A DNA stretch of 64,000 nucleotides. Origin: Spirometra erinaceieuropaei (lineage: Eukaryota; Platyhelminthes; Cestoda; Diphyllobothriidea; Diphyllobothriidae). Position 1 is the stretch's first letter. Every line of letters begins with the position of its first letter. The notes beneath the pieces were generated by a model. It saw nothing but the letters and a program-made list of their open reading frames with translations, searched no databases and was not told where the DNA came from. Position numbers and translations under genes: made by a program. The stretch spans positions 217,020 through 281,019 of the forward strand of contig CACRXP010000705.1 of the NCBI GenBank assembly GCA_902702965.1, read 5' to 3'. Shown here one piece after another: positions 1 through 10,630 of the stretch.

Positions 1-69
1 CTAAATATCGCATTCTCGCCGAAGGCGTTAACTCTGTTCTATGTGGCATAAGAGTAATCCGTATAAGGG

Positions 70-500
70 CTACGTGTATTCGTTGATTATCATGTCTTTT
101 AAGACTCGCGTATTATCTCTGTCAGTCTCGACGTCACAGCTGACTTTCCTGCAAAAATAATTTCCTTTGGTAGAAGACTGGTTTTTCTGTTAGAAAACAC
201 GACCAAAATAAACACCGGACAGACAGTCACTCAGTTATCTTTTCCGGTTATGTTGTTATACCAGCTATCTGCAATTTTTACAGCTGCTTGCCACAGGGAA
301 CCTTTTAACGGAAATTCTTAACTTTTACAATCACTGAAAATATAGTACTTAAGTGTTTCTTGTTGTGATTAGAACGTTTGGCATAAATTTGAATGTATAC
401 GCCATGTTCACTTCTCTTTCCGTTTAGGTGATAATGTTTATAGACATCAAGAAATCCTTCGGCGTCTCTTCGCGCCACCTTATGTCTAGCCGGATACTGT
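70..500 (+). repeat. Dispersed repeat R1, copy 1
   Basis: This stretch matches two others in the window. A diverged direct copy lies at 890-1190; both share the tract ending in 'cttaagtgtttcttgttgtgat'-like sequence. An inverted copy lies at 18110-18600, where the tract 'gacgtcacagctgactttcc' at about 130 here reappears in reverse complement. No protein of a known family is evident. The minus strand is open over 305-505, and the frame resembles that at 963-1178 (both have a NHNKKHL/DHNNKHL stretch), so a decayed coding repeat is possible. Identity as a transposon is not shown. Confidence 0.5.
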
Positions 501-889
501 GGCAATTTGCTACTCTTTGCCTTTAGTCTGTGCCACGCGGCCTTTCTGTCCGCTCACACTCTCTGTGGATGCGCTGCTACGACGCGCGATGCTTGTAACT
601 AGCCTCGCAATTACACCAGGCCAATCAACGCTGTCCCCCCCATCTGACTGGCTGGCGGACGGTGAGACAACGTAAGGCGCACACACGCGCTGGGTCTCAT
701 CAACTCGAAGGTCGGCCATAGACAACTACTTGCTTAGAGCTTGCTCACGGCGACGGCCTATAGCGCCTTTGTGCACACACTTCCGAAACAGTAAAGGCTA
801 TTCAACTCACTCTATCGTCCCTTATGTTTGATTGTGAATCTTTGTATTGTCGATCACACCACTTCGACATACGTGGTTCAGCCAACCTG

Positions 890-1190
890 TCCGGCTGATT
901 AGCTATGCTAGCATTCCGTAATTTTGCAGATTTTACAGCTGCATTCCGCACGGCACACTTTTTTAATGGAACATTGGACCAGTGCCTTTCAAAGAAAATA
1001 CAATTCTTAAGTGTTTGTTGTTGTGATCAGCATGTTGAGCTCTTTTATATATATGATTCATAATCATAGAAGTATCGAGTACATCACGTTGTCCCATAAT
1101 GCTCATTAAGTTGATACAGTCATGGAATTCATCGTATACCGGTTGGAATTCGTGACATGGCAAATTACCCAACGACATGTTGGATGCCGG
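890..1190 (+). repeat. Dispersed repeat R1, copy 2
   Basis: Diverged direct repeat of 250-500. The minus-strand frame contains MSLGNLP..EF..VY.EFHD.IN.MSI, and the inverted copy at 18180-18265 encodes MSLCNLP..EF..V..DFHD.IN.MSI in the same frame. Shared frame plus shared amino acids suggest an ancient coding piece, perhaps from a transposon. No known family was recognised. Confidence 0.45.
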
Positions 1191-1269
1191 AGGTGACTTG
1201 ATGTCAAACTGACATATAGTGAATGACGCGCGCCAATGCTTGTGAATTACGATAATTTTCGAAACGCGT

Positions 1270-2620
1270 ACATATACTTTAGGATGTGGGCTGTGCTTGA
1301 ATTCCGGACTGCAGGGCCAAAATCCACATATGTTCCGGGAACAAATTACACTTATGTCAGTAATGGCGATGAAATGGCAATTGCCATTGTGACATTAGCA
1401 GAACAAAAAAACAGCTATCTAAGAGTTCTACTGCACAGTGTCAGATGGATGTATGGCTGAGTCAGGCTCATGGGTGTACCATCGGCGATTCGATGCCAAA
1501 AAACCCTGGATGACGGCGCTTAATTTAGAACAGATCGATGGATATTTCTGTCGAGTAAATAGGTAGGACTGGGTGCGATTGAACGTGTGAGCATAATACG
1601 ACGGACTGTGTGCATTTATTACGTCAATGACAGGAGGCATGAGACGCACTTCAACGATACGCACTGACGATTGCATTAACATGCAACTCTAAGAATGATG
1701 AACCCTACATATAGTGAATTATAAGTTGAATCTGAATATATAAATGGGTTAGTTATGAATGCAAACATATCATTAAGCATATTTAGTTGGCAGTGTTATG
1801 TGAATTTGGCTTCGAAATTGTACAAGATCGCCTACGTTTCATATTTATTTACTCACTCAGTGCCGGATTCTATTGTTGGGCATCCGGGATTTTTAGAATT
1901 TATCTTAATAACACCCAGTGTTTCTGACAATTCATTCCTAGTAACCTTTACTTTAACTGATCGGTTACACACATCCATTAACACTTATATCATGGAAACT
2001 TCCGAACATGCCTGACTTCAATTTTCGAAAACCAGTTGCCCTCAATGTCATTTTATCACTGCAAATGCAACTAAAAATACTTCATCCTCTTGTGATTCCT
2101 GACCACTGCGAAAGATCACCCAAGAAAGGTTCAGTAGTCTACCTTCGAACGCCCTAACACAGAGAATACATCCTGATTCCACCTAATTGGCGTGGGCTAA
2201 CACCTATCGACCTGCTTATATCCGGGACGTAGTTGAGAGAAGTCATTCAGCTTGTCTGCGTCTTTGTGTCTATCGACGATTCGAAGCCCACTCAAAGCTA
2301 AACACTAGTGTAAATTGCAATGCCGAGTGTATCATTTACTTGGGGTGCAAAGCTCTTAAAATGTCGAATTAGAATATGTACTTAGGTAGTTACATTCGAA
2401 AGGCTAACTGATTTCAGTTTAAAACATGTCAAGTGTCGTCTATTCCAACTAGACATTTGCGTATTTCTCGCTTTTCAATTTACAAAATGGTGCGCAAAAT
2501 TAATATTTGATTTTTTAAACTCTTAGTTAATTCTAGATTTAGGACCAGCGCCCACTAAATGCAGTACACAAATTTGAATGATACAGGATCAATGTTGGAC
2601 CAAATGTGCAGCAAATGGCG
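1270..2620. repeat. Paralogous block E, copy 1 (empty site for a PLE insertion)
   Basis: Collinear with 26890-28860 at roughly 70-80% by eye. Shared landmarks include 'catcggcgat.cgatgccaaaaaa' near 1480, 'cattttatcactgcaaatgcaac' near 2045 and 'attcagcttg.ctgcgtcttt' near 2248. No convincing gene was found inside. At 1995-2012 this copy reads straight through the point where copy 2 carries a 527-bp PLE insertion, so it preserves the pre-insertion state. Confidence 0.7.
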
Positions 2621-2636
2621 TTAACAGCATTCGCAT

Positions 2637-3026
2637 ATGCATGGCACAGTTATCTACACGCAAACGAGATTGTTGCGTTTAAAGCCAACATTGAGGCTCG
2701 CTAAAGGTTACGCATTACCGGGCCGATCGGAGCGCATTGCGCAAAAATACATTGCCAACAGTAGATCGAAAGGAATGTGGGCTAGAACAGACGGGCATGG
2801 AGAAAAGCAGCGACGACTGGCACAACAATCTTTAAAACAAACGATATTGTTGCGTTTAAAGTCGAAATTGAGGCTCGAAAGTCCCAAGTACCTTGACTTC
2901 ACAATACCAACAGCCCGCCGCTTCAAACATGCGCATACTACTAACGCACCTTTTGGGTACTTCAATACTACAATGCTTCATGTGTTTTATGTTCCTGTTA
3001 TTGTCTTGCGGCTAAGGCAAGTTTAA
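2637..3026 (+). other. Open frame of 129 codons with an internal duplication, unknown
   Basis: This open frame holds two copies of a short motif about 174 bp apart: TRLLRLKPTLRLA from 2664 and TILLRLKSKLRLE from 2838. They correspond to a duplicated tract 'ttgttgcgtttaaag..aa.attgaggctcg'. It sits just after the end of block E and is absent from the partner block at 28.9 kb, so it is extra or inserted DNA. No domain was recognised. It may be non-coding. Confidence 0.2.
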
Positions 3027-3049
3027 GCAGATAATACTGGAAAACAGGT

Positions 3050-5267
3050 TAATAAAGTTGGCGGCCGGAAGAAGGCCCACGTCCAGCGCCGCGACTGTGG
3101 CCTTCCAAATGAGAGCTGAGCATTCTTGAGATTGTAGCAAGAAACGGGTTTAATATATTTGAAATTCGTGTTATGAGTAATAAGTAGATTATATAATAAA
3201 GAGGAGACGTAGCAATACTAGGCGGAATAACGTTATGTATAGAAACGATCCGTCTGGATTTACTGATTGCCGGTGTTGCATAACTTATAAGATAATTTAA
3301 AGAAAAGCAGCAAATTTTACTTGTTTGAAAGAAAGGCGGAGGGGAAGGAGTACTACCAAATCCAAGTAAACACAATCACACAGTCCCCATCCTCGGTCCA
3401 TACATGAGGATGACTACAATCTGACTAAACATCCCAGTAATATTTATGGTGTGAAATACGTGTTCGTGCGATAGGCGCAGCGTAGAAACGACCGCCACCA
3501 GAGTAGGGTGACAACACCGTAGATAATGTAGTGTCGACGAAATAGCAAAAGATAAAGGAGTCAGTTCACTTTAGCTTCCGCTTGATTATAAATAAATGAA
3601 CTTGAACACTTGATTCTTGTGAGGAAAACATTGGACCTTTGTTCTTTAACATGGGCCAAATATCTGGTATGTCTGTGTTAACAGACAGAAGCTTTCCCAG
3701 ACTAGTTGTTTAGACGTGGGCATCTCTGCAGTTTATGCTATGGTCGTTCTGATTGCAATTTGCTAAAGCGTCCGTCTTAGGTATGCCTAATGTGTAGCTC
3801 GAGATGCTTAAAACCACTGTTATGTCAGTCAGTTTCCTAGAACACCAATTGTTTAATGGATTGGTTCGTATATGCTGTAATTTCCTCATATGATTCTTGA
3901 CAGGTTTGTTTCATAAATTGTCTACAAATTAATGGATTGATAGTCTGCACATCTTTCTCTGGGCTATAAATTATTGGGTAACATGTGGTTATATATCCCC
4001 ACCTGATGGACGCAAGACTGTTTGGTTTGGTGTTTAAGCTTATGGTGAGGTCTTATTGCTAGGGGTTTATGTGTGGTGGGGTACCTGACTAATTTACCTT
4101 TGACAATGTAGTCCCATTTTCTTTGACCAGTTTGCTTATCTGAATGTGACGAGAAACGGCACACCTGTACAACCCGCCTTGCTGGCCTGCGTGGATCTCG
4201 CGCTCTGTTGTCAGGTTACTTGACGTTTTAAATAACTTTTCATATTCACTTCTCAGTTTTTACTTTAAGCCCTTAAAGCTAGGAGCTCTTGAGATACTTC
4301 TCCTTTTCAGGCATACTGAAATTTTCCTAATTTGACAGAATTGAATGTATTTTTGTAATATAGTGTATTCTGTCCATTCCCGATATATCTGACGACTGTT
4401 AAGTTGACTAACGTGAAATTGAGATTATTGTAGGCTGTCTTTTGAAACAGGCTAAAGGATTTGAGTTTTATTCAAAAGGTTCACGAATAGTGTTTATAAC
4501 TGTACCTTGTTTAGTTTCTGACGATGACTGCAATAATTAGTACCCAACGGGCAGGCTTCAATCGATGCTTTATCGGAAGACATGGACGAATAATTGTGTT
4601 TGTACCAAATTAAATCATCAGGAATCTTAGATTGCGGACCGCGTTCCCGAATACGTCGAAGTACTTAAGCTCTCTTAATAAGCCCACGTGTGTTAGAGAT
4701 GGATAATACATAATTATCGAATTCCTGACTCTCGTCATCGCCCAGTTGACACACATGACGTCTCAGCTCTTCCACCCTTGCACGCGTGCTCTCTATTTCA
4801 TTTTCGGCTTGTCTTTTCCCTGCAGCTGACTGGAATTGTAGTATTTCACTCTCTCCCAAGCGGCAAAATGATTATCTACCTGCCCGTATCCTTTAATTCA
4901 TTAATTTAATTCACGTACAGCCCTTAATTGAAGTTGTCGAAATCAGACGTATGCACGCCAAATTGCCTTTTAAATTTTTCAATAGCAATTTTCGCAAAAC
5001 TAAAGTAAATAAATAGTGGCCGTAAAACAATACATCGTAGGGAATGAACATGTACCCTTCATCACAGAGAGAAGTAATCCATCCATATGCTATAAGCGTC
5101 AGCCACAAGGTGTGACTCACGTCGCCTCTGTCACGAACAATGACAATTTGTTGCGTATCCCAGCAAAAGAAATACGGTTTCTCCGACAGTGAAAATTTAT
5201 ATAGAGCTGATACCAAAGTACAGTAGGCCAAGGCATCACAGACTCATCTGCACCGACCCAACAGTTT
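3050..5267. other. Intergenic, nothing recognised
   Basis: About 2.2 kb with only short open frames in conflicting directions. I see no splice-bounded exon, known transposon domain or tandem repeat in this stretch. Confidence 0.5.
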
Positions 5268-6012
5268 GGCGAGGGTTTCCGTATGTGAAGAACGTTTAAA
5301 AAGCTGTCGGCCGCCTTCTCGAACCATTTGGGGTTGGTGTTTCACACAGACCGGAGGCTGCCATCAGGCGATAGGTAATATAACCGAAAGACCCGCTGCC
5401 ACGGCTATAAACGTCTAGAGTCATTTATCGTATCTCGTGCGGTTAAGGGCAAAGCAAGTTCGTCGGAGAAACCGGAAGACAGCTCCGAACGCGAATGGCC
5501 AAACAGGCTGCAGCGGTGTGGAGAAATGACGTCAGATCTCTAGTTGCGGCTCATTCGACGAGATCCGGCCACATATTCAAATTTGACGAGTTTAACCGTG
5601 TAAGTCGGGAGTTACGTGAGTCATCGTTTACTGATCCCCAGTCCATGAACAATTGCAATTGTCTTCACTTTCGATAATCAATGCTGAGACTTTACCTAGG
5701 CGGAGTAATTAGCCACGGGAAAATCGCACATGTGAACAGTCTTCCCAACGCCAGAATCGGCGGATCAGATAGTCGAGCAATCATCACACCAACGTCCAAC
5801 GCACGTGATGAAGTTGCAGCAATTAACGACGCGAATGTCGGCCATCGCGCCACGAGACGTGAATATACATAGGTATGCGGTAGCTCGGCGACTTCACCCT
5901 ATAAATCCTGCAGACCACTGTGCATGAACCACCCGTATATGCCTTTTACTCTGATGATGGATTTGAACAAGAATACGAAATGTCGGGTGAATAAAGCTTC
6001 TTCAATTCTGAA
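5268..6012 (+). mobile_element. Degraded Penelope-like element 3' end with terminal repeat
   Basis: Starts with a tract matching 33760-33870 of the better PLE ('ccgtatgt.aagaacgttt'). It then passes through the endonuclease region ('gcaaagcaa.ttcgtcggagaaaccgg' near 5450) and into the terminal-repeat frame at 5681-5872 (LGGV.SH...NSLPNARIG..DSRAIITPTSNARDE). It ends near 'aataaagcttcttcaa' at about 5990, the same terminus as other copies. The reading frames are broken, so this is a dead 5'-truncated copy. Confidence 0.75.
5948..5990 (+). ncRNA. Degenerate minimal hammerhead of a PLE terminal repeat
   Basis: CTGATGA at 5951-5957, 19 nt, GAAA at 5977-5980, then TGTC at 5981-5984. The position and spacing equal those in the other PLE copies. 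Stem II (GATT/GAAT remnants) and stem I (ACT against GGG) are badly paired, so it is probably inactive. Confidence 0.5.
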
Positions 6013-6528
6013 GGTGCACTTTTCGCACACTACAAACGCATGTTTTATGGATAACTGTGTTCATAATATATCTTACGATATGACATGGTTTTAAGTAATG
6101 CTAATCTTGTTGATATCTATTAGGGAGACTCATTCTATTGAGCATTTCGATGAAACCGCATGCATTACCGGTCTTGATTTTGACTGCCCTGTCAACCTGC
6201 TCTTTCTGACACGCTGCCGTTTTTAATGGTTACAATCTTGCTCGAATTTTTATTTTGAACGAGGGATTGTGACGATACGAGGCAACTGCGCCATCACGCG
6301 CCTCCGGTCATTGTGTCTTCGTTGACACCGAGCTCATGTGTGGCGACGGAGAGAGTGCGGAAAGTGCCGTGCATGTCTACTCCCACTTTAAACTTAATTT
6401 AGACCCAGGTCCTCGTGCATGCTCCAGCCTACTCGGGAGCAGCCGCTGATCGTCGTCTGACAGGACAGTCGAACTGTCACTGCAGTGCGCGCAAACATTT
6501 TTACCAACGCATAATGCCAAATCCGATT

Positions 6529-6783
6529 TTAAACAGAGAAATGTCTGAGGAGAATACGAAAGCATTTGTTTTCGAACTCGCATAGGAGTTCATCAAGAGT
6601 GCACCTTCGTGTGAAACGACGCACAATCGGAGGGGAGAAAGCGAAGATTTGGCATTGTTTGTCGTATATGCATGCAACAGAACACATTGCGGCAGAGTTA
6701 CCTCTCTGCTTACAGCTCTGGCAATACATGGTCTTGCATATGATGTGCAGCCCTGTAAGCGTGAAATGCAGCTTATCATCCAT
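6529..6783 (-). other. Cysteine-rich open frame just 3' of secreted-gene copy 1
   Basis: The minus frame contains MYCQSCKQRG, CSVACIYDKQC and a later CTLDELLCEFENKC, nine cysteines in about 60 residues. The spacing vaguely recalls small secreted disulphide domains (Kazal-like), but no family match can be claimed. The homologous tract at 22190-22260 keeps the DNA similarity but not the cysteines. It may be chance or a decayed exon. Confidence 0.2.
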
Positions 6784-6875
6784 TGTTAGTGTTTAGTAAC
6801 AAATGTATCGCACACGTACCCGTAGCGTACTTTAAAATATCAAAACACAAACAGGAGATATTCCCAGAGGCATTT

Positions 6876-9602
6876 TCAAGGCATTGTCGTTGTTATGAAA
6901 GCCGGCAAGAAGCAGATTAGGAGTTTCCAAGGCTGTAGATGGTGCACTCCGCTGAAGGCAACGCGAATTGTTGTGGGGTACCAATCTGGAGCATCACCTG
7001 GAACTAGTCTTAATATCGTGCATCTGGAATTTGAGGACATCAATTTGTACTCCATCGGCGTTTTTCCAAGTCGTCCGGTCAGGACAAGATTTGTCCGTCC
7101 CTTGATGTCCTTGTGGACTGTTGGTTATTGAAATAAACATTATTTGTTATATTTGTTTTGAACTGACATATACGCAGTGTTGGCATTTTAGCTTAATTAT
7201 AACAAATTAACGAATATTAATTGTTTTTCACAATTGTAAAATTTTGATCTGCCTATTAATTTAAAACACAAATAATGTGCAAATCGATGCTCTTGTCGAC
7301 TGTTGTCCACGATGCACCAAAGTCCTAACTTGTTTTTTTTTCTATTAGCGACAATCGATTTCACTCAAATAATGTACTTAGATATGAAGTAATTACCTAC
7401 AGGTTTTGCAATAGTGTTTTTCTATAAGATGTACTCAAAAAATAATACAATTCAAACGGAAAAACTGGACTGCACTTTAGAAAATAAAGCATATATAATA
7501 AGGGAATACGGTCCCAACTTAAGATATGGGGCCAAGTAGACGTATCTTTTCATTGGCCGATAATCACTGAGCACGAACTCTATATTTTCATTTATTGTTG
7601 TGTCCTGAAATAACAGTTAAGTAGACGATTTTACGAAAGAAAATATGTTGTGGAAGTCAAGCGTAACCTGAGGACTACAATGTTAACTTATTTTACATAC
7701 CTGAACTCTGTCGGCATACCAAATTAGCACCTGTCTTGAAAATTTCGTTTCCCGTTCAATTATTTCAGCCAAGCCAACGCCTACTGGGTTCGACGAGTCT
7801 GAACCAAAAACATGTTTATTTGGCTTCACAATGCACAGGCAACCAATATACAATCCAAAATATAATGAGTATGTCATTATCAGCTCATGCAAATGATCCC
7901 CCATAAAAGTGAAATTAACATAAGGACGGTGTAGGGCCCGACATATCAGTTGCCCTTAAACAACCTTGCACGTTAATCCATAATATTAGTTAAATGATGG
8001 TATAACATTCGGACTGGAAACTGGGCACCTTTATGGGCTGCCGTTTGAACATTTCTTTAATCGGCATATCGACTATATGAACTTCATGCATTTCTGACTC
8101 AGCAATGATAGTCTAATTTTTAGTTTATAGGGCTAAATTTAAGGTAAGGTGATCTAAAGTTTACATAATAAATGGTGGTCAAACATATGTATTATTTTTG
8201 AAGATATGCAATTTTCAAAATGCCTAACTAAATGACTCCGCCTAGGCAACTAGCGCACAGAATGTACCCAATGCAAAATATATCAATAACGTTCTTTTGA
8301 ATAAATGTCAATATAGAACAGCATATTTACCAATGAAATAAATAGTGTTTAATTGAAAAACGTGTACGTCTACAAGCTGATGTTTCGCCTTTTTTCTGGA
8401 CAGTGATTGCTGACGGCGATTTAGATTTATCGGCGGGATAGGTGACGATGATTCCCTTTCCACCATTAGGAGATCCACCGACAAATGCATATTCTCTGTC
8501 TTAGGCGGCAAAAAAAATCATTATGCGAACCGAGTAAATAAAACAATAAGAAAACGCGAAACAAAATTGGCTACATAAAAGTAATATCCTCTTTAACAGT
8601 TTATATTCATAGAGAGATAAATAAATTATTTAGATGTGTTGGGATGACGGACCATTAGAAGAAATGTGCTCACCTGTTAATGACTGATAGCATGGCTCCC
8701 CTATTTCACAGGGATGGGAGATAGATCCCTCTCGAAGTGCCACATTCCCATAAGAGATCGACTGCATTATAATACAGTGTTACATTACGTAGTCAGATGA
8801 ATATCAGAGTACAAATTCGGAAGAATGCTCGGCTTACTTGTGGCTTCCGTAGGCCAATAAATGGCAAAGTGAAAGCTGTGTTTGGTGTTAAATGCAAAAC
8901 GACCACTGCAATAAAAAGCAATGTGGTTCAGATTAGACAGTCGTCATATTCGTTTTTTTGACCATAATCAGAATGCTTGAAAAAAGGCGGTATAGTGACT
9001 ATGATTTTCAGTTCGCTATTTCGATATCCGATGAAAATTGCATGATCTCCGTCTCTAAAGCTCCAAAGCGAATCAGCCTGTCAACCGAACAAATTAAGAA
9101 ATAAACGAACCCATGATATACACAGCGAGTTTAAAGCAATGACCTGTTGAAAAGTTTTCATTAAGGGAAACATAACTAAACGCTCCATATGTCTTAAGAG
9201 GTAGGATTATTAGAAGAAATGTGCTCATGTGGTAATAACTAATAACATAGCTCACCTGATTCACAGGACGGTGAGGTAGATCCCTCTTGAATTACGTCAT
9301 CCGCATGTAGCACCGACTGCAATAATATAGTGTCACATTACACAGTAAGATAATTATCAGCGTAAAAATTCAAAATAATGTACAGCTTACTTGTGACATC
9401 TGTATGTCAATAAAAGGCACAGTGACGGTTGAGTTCGGCGCTAACTGCAAAACGGACTCATCGGCGCCTGTAATGAAAAAACACTGTGTAATGTTTTCTG
9501 ACCGTAATCGGAGACCACAATCCAAATATTAAAACATTATTTTGACGTTAACCTCCCGAACACGCAAGCAAAAAGGACAAGAAGAATAGTGGAGACGAGC
9601 AT
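6876..9602 (-). CDS. Unknown secreted two-module protein, copy 1 (spliced, partly decayed)
   Basis: Exon model from comparison with copy 2. Coding blocks, 5' to 3': 9602-9557 (start, hydrophobic signal peptide MLVSTILLVLFACVFG), 9467-9391, 9316-9256, 8905-8838, 8761-8674, 8499-8374, 7823-7701, 7604-7523, 7117-6876 (stop TGA). Exons 2-3 and 4-5 are duplicated modules: a VL.LAP.ST...PF strand-like exon, then a GS...CE exon. The last exon ends in a hydrophobic tail (PWKLLICFLPAFI), which could be a GPI or membrane anchor. Phases fit except between exons 6 and 7, where a short extra exon near 8054 is likely. Odd: the donors after exon 1 (GG at 9556) and exon 8 (TT at 7522) are not GT, so this copy may be a pseudogene. 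No known family was recognised. Confidence 0.6.
7993..8054 (-). other. Possible extra short exon of secreted-gene copy 1
   Basis: An in-frame block after an AG at 8056-8055 reads M(F/L)KRQPI.VPSFQS in both gene copies (partner 23625-23682), with several third-position differences. It would supply the phase shift missing between exons 6 and 7 if it ends at GT after codon 8. In copy 1, joining from the simplest exon-6 donor would create a stop, so the borders remain unresolved. Confidence 0.3.
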
Positions 9603-10199
9603 GCTTGCTAAAAACAAAGTAATCGGGAAGTAAGTCAAGAAGGAATATTTATCTATAGGTTAATCTGAGCCAATTTTGTCAGGGTAGATTATGGTTGCAG
9701 CATTCTTTGAAATGCTAACTGTGCGGGTGCAGGCAAATTCTACGTGTATTTATATGCGCATGTGCGTCCTATGAGGTGTGCGACCTACGACGATCGAAGG
9801 TTACAAACCAAGGCACCATTTTGGCGTCTGTGGTTACACTGCGTTCTAGCTGATCATCTCATAGGTATAAGTAAAAAGGATCTGAAAAAGAGGAAAATGC
9901 GAATATCATAATATTGGCACAACCGTTTTCTATATAAGGAGCGTTACCACTACAAGTATACTACTTAAAAATTGTTACGGTACTTGAGGAACATTTTCGT
10001 GAAGAAGGAGTGCACGAATATGGCTTTCGCCTGACAATTCTTCCGCGACTCCATCAAGTACCTCGGATTACTTTTGACGTCAATGCTGGGGCCATCTAAC
10101 AGATGCCTGCGCCCAAGAATAAATCGCAACTTCGTTCGTTCCAAGGCCTGATCAGTTTCCATAGCGCCATTCCACCATAGTCTGCACATTGTAGACTAA

Positions 10200-10630
10200 A
10201 ATCCTTCAGCGCTAATGCAATGGCAAAGCAGACTCAAAATTATTCGATAATAAGAAATACTATTAAAACCCTATTAACCTATCTCTTCAAGCAAACAATA
10301 TGGAGATAACGTGATTTTCTATCAAACGACAGAAAGACAAACTATTTCCTTAGTGATTGCTCTAAAATAGATTCGGCTTTGTAAGAAGATCGAAAATCAA
10401 TGGGAAAATGCATGCTAGGTACGCAGATATTTGTGACGGAGAACGGTTTCTAAAGGAGATTGGAAAGCTGTGTAATCAAAACCCGACATCAAGCCAACAC
10501 CTTAATAGTAAAGGATTAAACCGCAGGCTAATAATTAGTAAAACCGCGCATAAGTATTCCTTCCTAATCAAATGCATTACAGAATTCCAGTCAACATTTC
10601 ATGCGATCGGCCAAACAGTGAACGCAGATA
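10200..10630. repeat. Paralogous block F, copy 1
   Basis: Collinear with 30690-31130: 'gaaaatcaatg.g.aaaatgc' at 10393 and 'ggagattg.aaag' near 10455. The plus frame 10408-10641 is open here but broken in the partner, so coding is not supported. The satellite array begins directly after it. Confidence 0.55.

Noticed and set aside
8308..8511. A 67-codon minus-strand protein starting at 8511
   Set aside because: The frame conserved between the two gene copies is a different one, bounded by splice sites (8499-8374). This open frame is a shadow.
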